From the NCBI GenBank assembly GCA_018433015.1, contig JAHDSB010000064.1:1-59342 (forward strand): a stretch of DNA of 59,342 bases, in the 5' to 3' direction. Origin of the DNA: Clostridia bacterium (lineage in GTDB: Bacteria > Bacillota > Peptococcia > DRI-13 > SV3-B141). Positions 56,785 through 59,342 of this stretch are shown piece by piece; within the stretch, counting starts at the first letter, position 1, and each line of letters opens with the position of its first letter. Both the position numbers and the translations under genes were made by a program. The notes under the pieces are model-generated. The model was not told the origin of the DNA. It saw nothing but the letters and a program-made list of their open reading frames with translations, and ran no database searches.

Positions 56785-57540
56785 TTGAGAGATCTAATCT
56801 TAGAAAAACTGAACACTGCCCAAGGTAAGGTGGGTTTCTACTATAAGAACCTTGTGACAGAGGAAGAAATAGCTTTTAACGACAATGATACATTTCTGGC
56901 GGCCAGTGTAATTAAATTACCTATTGTTGCAGAAATATTTCGCCAGGTAGCTTTAGGAAATGCTCAGCTCTCAGAAACAATAACTGTCAAAAATAACGAA
57001 AAGATGCCCAGTTGTGGAGCACTGAATTTGTTCACTAATGAACCTGAAGTTGATATAAAAACCCTTTGTAACCTGATGATTGCCCTCAGTGATAATACAG
57101 CCACTAATGTGTTGATGAAATATTTTAGTATTGCTAAATTAAACAAGGGCTTTCAGGAAATGGGATTAGCCCAAACTAAAATTAATCGCCTGTTGTTTGA
57201 TGAGACGGCCCAAAAACAAGGCAAAGAAAATGTTATTGTCCCAAAGGAAATCGGTTATTTGTTAGAAAAGATATATCGTAAAACATTTGTTAACGAGCAA
57301 GTATCTACGGAAATCGAAAATATTTTATTAGAACAACAGATCAACCATAAAATCCCCGGGAAATTGCCAGATAGCATTAAGGTAGCCCACAAGACGGGGG
57401 AAGATGACGGCATCACCAACGATGTAGGCATTGTATATGCACCTGAACCTTTTGTTATCGTTTTTGCTGCTAATGATACTAATGTACCTGAGTTTGAACA
57501 GACAATTCGCGAAATTTCATATCAATGCTGTAAACTTTAG
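56785..57540 (+). CDS. Class A beta-lactamase-like serine hydrolase
   Basis: 251 residues from TTG 56785 with AAGGAGG; no signal peptide. SxxK in AASVIKLP, SDN in ALSDNTATN, KTG in VAHKTGEDD. It is a paralogue of the 52925 gene over its full length, and this copy keeps the whole active site. The Glu-rich omega loop of true beta-lactamases (ExxLN) is not evident, so a cytosolic peptidase or amidase acting on D-residues is more likely than resistance. Last gene of the deacylase operon, 22 bases after the permease. Confidence 0.9.
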   Translation: MRDLILEKLNTAQGKVGFYYKNLVTEEEIAFNDNDTFLAASVIKLPIVAEIFRQVALGNAQLSETITVKNNEKMPSCGALNLFTNEPEVDIKTLCNLMIALSDNTATNVLMKYFSIAKLNKGFQEMGLAQTKINRLLFDETAQKQGKENVIVPKEIGYLLEKIYRKTFVNEQVSTEIENILLEQQINHKIPGKLPDSIKVAHKTGEDDGITNDVGIVYAPEPFVIVFAANDTNVPEFEQTIREISYQCCKL

Positions 57541-57559
57541 CAAATAAAGCTAACATAAA

Positions 57560-57590
57560 AGGCTGTCTCCATATTTTTGAGACAGCCTCT
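57560..57590. terminator. Terminator between converging genes
   Basis: 10-bp stem AGGCTGTCTC / GAGACAGCCT; T-rich tails on both sides, so it can serve the deacylase operon and the minus-strand genes. Confidence 0.8.
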
Positions 57591-57612
57591 TCTTTTTCTA
57601 AATTAACTATTT

Positions 57613-57957
57613 TCACTCTCTGATTACACGGTAATACCTCGTATACATCCGGCTTGTAGCTGTATGTTTAATGCCCTTTTTCTCAAATATTAATCCGGCG
57701 CCCATCTGATCAGAATATTCCCAACCTTGATGTTCCATCATTTCAATAAACGGCTGAAAGCCATCTTTATTACGAACTATGTACTTTTTAGGTCTTTCTG
57801 ATATTAAAACAATCTTCTCATCAGAGATATGTAATTTCCCTATGGCAATAACCATTTTAACGGGATTTCCTTCTTGAAAGATTACATCCTTATTCAGGAT
57901 AATCCCCACCAAAATTAGAACTAATATCAAGCCAATAACTTTCTTGTTATTTCCCAT
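57613..57957 (-). CDS. Hypothetical membrane-anchored protein
   Basis: 114 residues from ATG 57957, coupled to the preceding stop as TAATG with AGAGAGG upstream. One N-terminal membrane helix (VIGLILVLILVGIIL), then a small soluble domain (GFQPFIEMMEHQGWEYSDQMGAGLIFEKKG) that would lie outside the cell. The family is common in Clostridia but has no known function. Confidence 0.7.
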   Translation of the reverse strand: MGNNKKVIGLILVLILVGIILNKDVIFQEGNPVKMVIAIGKLHISDEKIVLISERPKKYIVRNKDGFQPFIEMMEHQGWEYSDQMGAGLIFEKKGIKHTATSRMYTRYYRVIRE

Positions 57958-58223
57958 TATTGGGACCTCTCTTTCCAATTCCACCATTTAAGCTTTTCTG
58001 GTTCAGGACTTTCTTCACTAGCATAATATACTGCACATCTAAAAACATACAACATACATCTATCAACTTTCCTTCCTTGATAGATACACAATTGCTCATA
58101 GAGTTCTTCGGGATTCTTCCCTTTTAAATCTGCTACTGAACGAATCCCCAGATTATATAAATCTTTTGATATGGCAGGTCCCACACCAGGTATAGTTTGT
58201 AGCTCTTTTAGGATCTCTTTCAT
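57957..58223 (-). CDS. Helix-hairpin-helix protein of the Cdd1 type
   Basis: 88 residues from ATG 58223 (MKEILKELQTIPGVGPAISKDLYNLGI). The IPGVGPAIS hairpin is a DNA-binding helix-hairpin-helix, and the rest (ELYEQLCIYQGRKVDRCMLYVFRCAVYYA) matches the small Cdd1 ('pathogenicity locus') family. Function unknown. Overlaps the next gene at its stop. Confidence 0.8.
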   Translation of the reverse strand: MKEILKELQTIPGVGPAISKDLYNLGIRSVADLKGKNPEELYEQLCIYQGRKVDRCMLYVFRCAVYYASEESPEPEKLKWWNWKERSQ

Positions 58224-58299
58224 AATTGCCCCCAAATATTATTATATTTTTTAATATACCGTTAATCTTGCCTTGAAAAGATCTACACCTTGAATTCGT

Positions 58300-58692
58300 T
58301 CACCCTATAGTATCTAATGTAAAATTCTTTTCCCTGGCAATCTTGGCTAAGACTCTATAAAATGTTCCATCAATTTTGTACGGTTTACCCCAGACTATTA
58401 TTTGCCCCATTTTATCCTCCTCAAACATACTAGGCATGGCAAAGTTTATTCTTTTTACCGGCACAAACCCTTTGTATATTATTAACCTATTAGAAAAGGG
58501 AGTTTTTACTCTATCTTCAGCTTTTTCGATTGTTTCCAAAGGTGCAACTAATGATTCAATTTGGCCTTTATTTGTAATAGTTAACTTTTCATCAGTCAGA
58601 TTATTATAAAGGACAACTTTTGCTGGTGCCAACCAAATTATTAATACTAGAAATATACTAACTACTCCCATGAAACTTAAAAGCTTTTTCAT
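58300..58692 (-). CDS. Hypothetical secreted or membrane-anchored protein
   Basis: 130 residues from ATG 58692, preceded by AAGGAGATC; the frame extends to 58758 without a site. An N-terminal hydrophobic helix (LLSFMGVVSIFLVLIIWLA) and a soluble remainder with no recognisable motif. Confidence 0.7.
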   Translation of the reverse strand: MKKLLSFMGVVSIFLVLIIWLAPAKVVLYNNLTDEKLTITNKGQIESLVAPLETIEKAEDRVKTPFSNRLIIYKGFVPVKRINFAMPSMFEEDKMGQIIVWGKPYKIDGTFYRVLAKIAREKNFTLDTIG

Positions 58693-58776
58693 TTTTAAGA
58701 TCTCCTTCAAAATCTGTTCATAATTATTATGACGCATAATTATAAATAAGGTTTCCAACCTGCGCTAATTATGCTT

Positions 58777-59091
58777 TTACCTTGTAATTACTTTAATGCT
58801 TTGAATAAAATCGGCGTTTACAAGCTCCGAACCTTTTTTAGTTTCAACCTCGATCCAATTCTCATTTACTTCAATTATTTTTCCTATTACAGTTGTTCCC
58901 AATGATCCGGTAGATATTTTGCAATTCTCCCCTAGATATTTTTTAATTATTTCATTAGCCACAGGTCTTACACCCCTTCTCTTCTTTATTTTTAACACCA
59001 AAGATTCTTGGACTCTTCGTTGCTGAGGCAAAATAACAAAAAACAATACAAACACTGGCAGATATATAGAAATCCATGCAGCTGAATTCAA
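58777..59091 (-). CDS. Single-helix membrane protein with small beta domain
   Basis: 104 residues. One N-terminal helix (WISIYLPVFVLFFVILPQQRRVQ), a basic stretch (KIKKRRG) and a short domain (IIKKYLGENCKISTGSLGTTVIGKIIEVNENWIEVETKKG) that looks YajC-like in layout. I recognise it as a small Clostridia family without an assigned function. Confidence 0.7.
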   Translation of the reverse strand: MNSAAWISIYLPVFVLFFVILPQQRRVQESLVLKIKKRRGVRPVANEIIKKYLGENCKISTGSLGTTVIGKIIEVNENWIEVETKKGSELVNADFIQSIKVITR

Positions 59092-59202
59092 TTCATCCTC
59101 ACCTCTAAAACTTAGGTTTCTCTTAACAAGATTTTATTATTTCTTACTGTATTATTCCATCCTTTTTATATAAGTAGAATATAATTTTATTGAACCATAA
59201 GC

Positions 59203-59257
59203 AAAAAGGGAGTGTTGCAAAACTACTTTTAAAGTAGTTAGCAGCCCTCCTTTTTTC
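59203..59257. terminator. Long hairpin with T-runs
   Basis: AACTACTTT / AAAGTAGTT stem extended by TGC/GCA and GGAG/CTCC, with A- and T-runs outside. It works in either direction. No gene starts or ends beside it in the window; 59092-59200 is the leader of the 59091 gene. Confidence 0.6.
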
Positions 59258-59271
59258 TATATAAAATAAAT

Positions 59272-59312
59272 AAAACACCAGAGTATTTAAGAAAAAACTT
59301 TTGGTGTTTTTT
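59272..59312. terminator. Hairpin terminator near the right edge
   Basis: 9-bp stem AAAACACCA / TGGTGTTTT followed by TTTTTTG on the plus strand. The gene it serves is outside the window or is lost. Confidence 0.45.
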
Positions 59313-59342
59313 GATTGCTGATTTTAGGCATAGTTTAATAAG

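Noticed and set aside
52925-57540. Beta-lactam resistance genes
   Set aside because: The two hydrolases lack signal peptides and the class A ExxLN loop, and one lacks the catalytic Ser; the neighbourhood is amino-acid catabolism.

Overview
The window reads as the chromosome of a low-GC, spore-forming anaerobe of the Firmicutes (Clostridia). The signs are strong AGGAGG ribosome sites, gatCAB, a pcrA-ligA-gatC order, a TRAP (mtrB) gene, a dnaE-ytoI pair and an alpha/beta-type small acid-soluble spore protein. I cannot name the genus.

Layout. (1) 1-10,200 is an accessory region on the minus strand. It holds a subtilisin-RHS polymorphic-toxin-like locus with a 198-residue variable tip, a small membrane protein just after it (possible immunity protein), an Ig-like/RHS-remnant surface gene, and at the extreme left a stray piece of RHS sequence beside repeats that look like a mobile-element end. 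(2) 10,200-37,900 is a conserved core, all minus strand: gatCAB, ligA, pcrA, a complete-looking hisZGDBHAF-IE operon with a TrpR-type regulator (YerC/HisR) directly upstream, pyk, mtrB, coaD, tatA, dnaE, ytoI, an SASP gene, a two-gene flavin/Fe-S redox pair, and a tRNA-Pro. (3) 37,900-47,135 looks like an island next to the tRNA: a GC-rich LuxR-family (MalT-like) regulator, an RNA-like repeat element, a small DUF2442-like gene and a 1709-residue S-layer-anchored giant protein. The island is flanked by two copies of the same terminator stem and by a gene and its decayed fragment. (4) 47,160-50,830 is an ABC exporter operon with an M1-peptidase-like permease fusion, now split by frameshifts. (5) 50,995-57,540 is a plus-strand module: a sigma-54 activator, two cytosolic beta-lactamase-like hydrolases, an N-acyl-D-amino-acid deacylase and an APC permease. 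A clear -24/-12 promoter lies before the deacylase, and its -12 half is buried in a 42-bp perfect palindrome. (6) 57,600-59,342 holds small hypothetical genes and terminators.

How the genes work together. The his operon very probably answers to YerC/HisR through a pair of 10-bp direct repeats just downstream of a near-consensus promoter. The sigma-54 module looks like import and breakdown of D-amino-acid-containing peptides or N-acyl-D-amino acids; one of its two hydrolases has lost the usual catalytic serine. Four accessory genes (two RHS/Ig genes, the ABC ATPase and the permease-peptidase) are each interrupted by what reads as a single extra base, and a small coiled-coil gene has an in-frame stop. 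About 25 kb of core genes show no such break, so decay or phase variation is more likely than random sequencing error.
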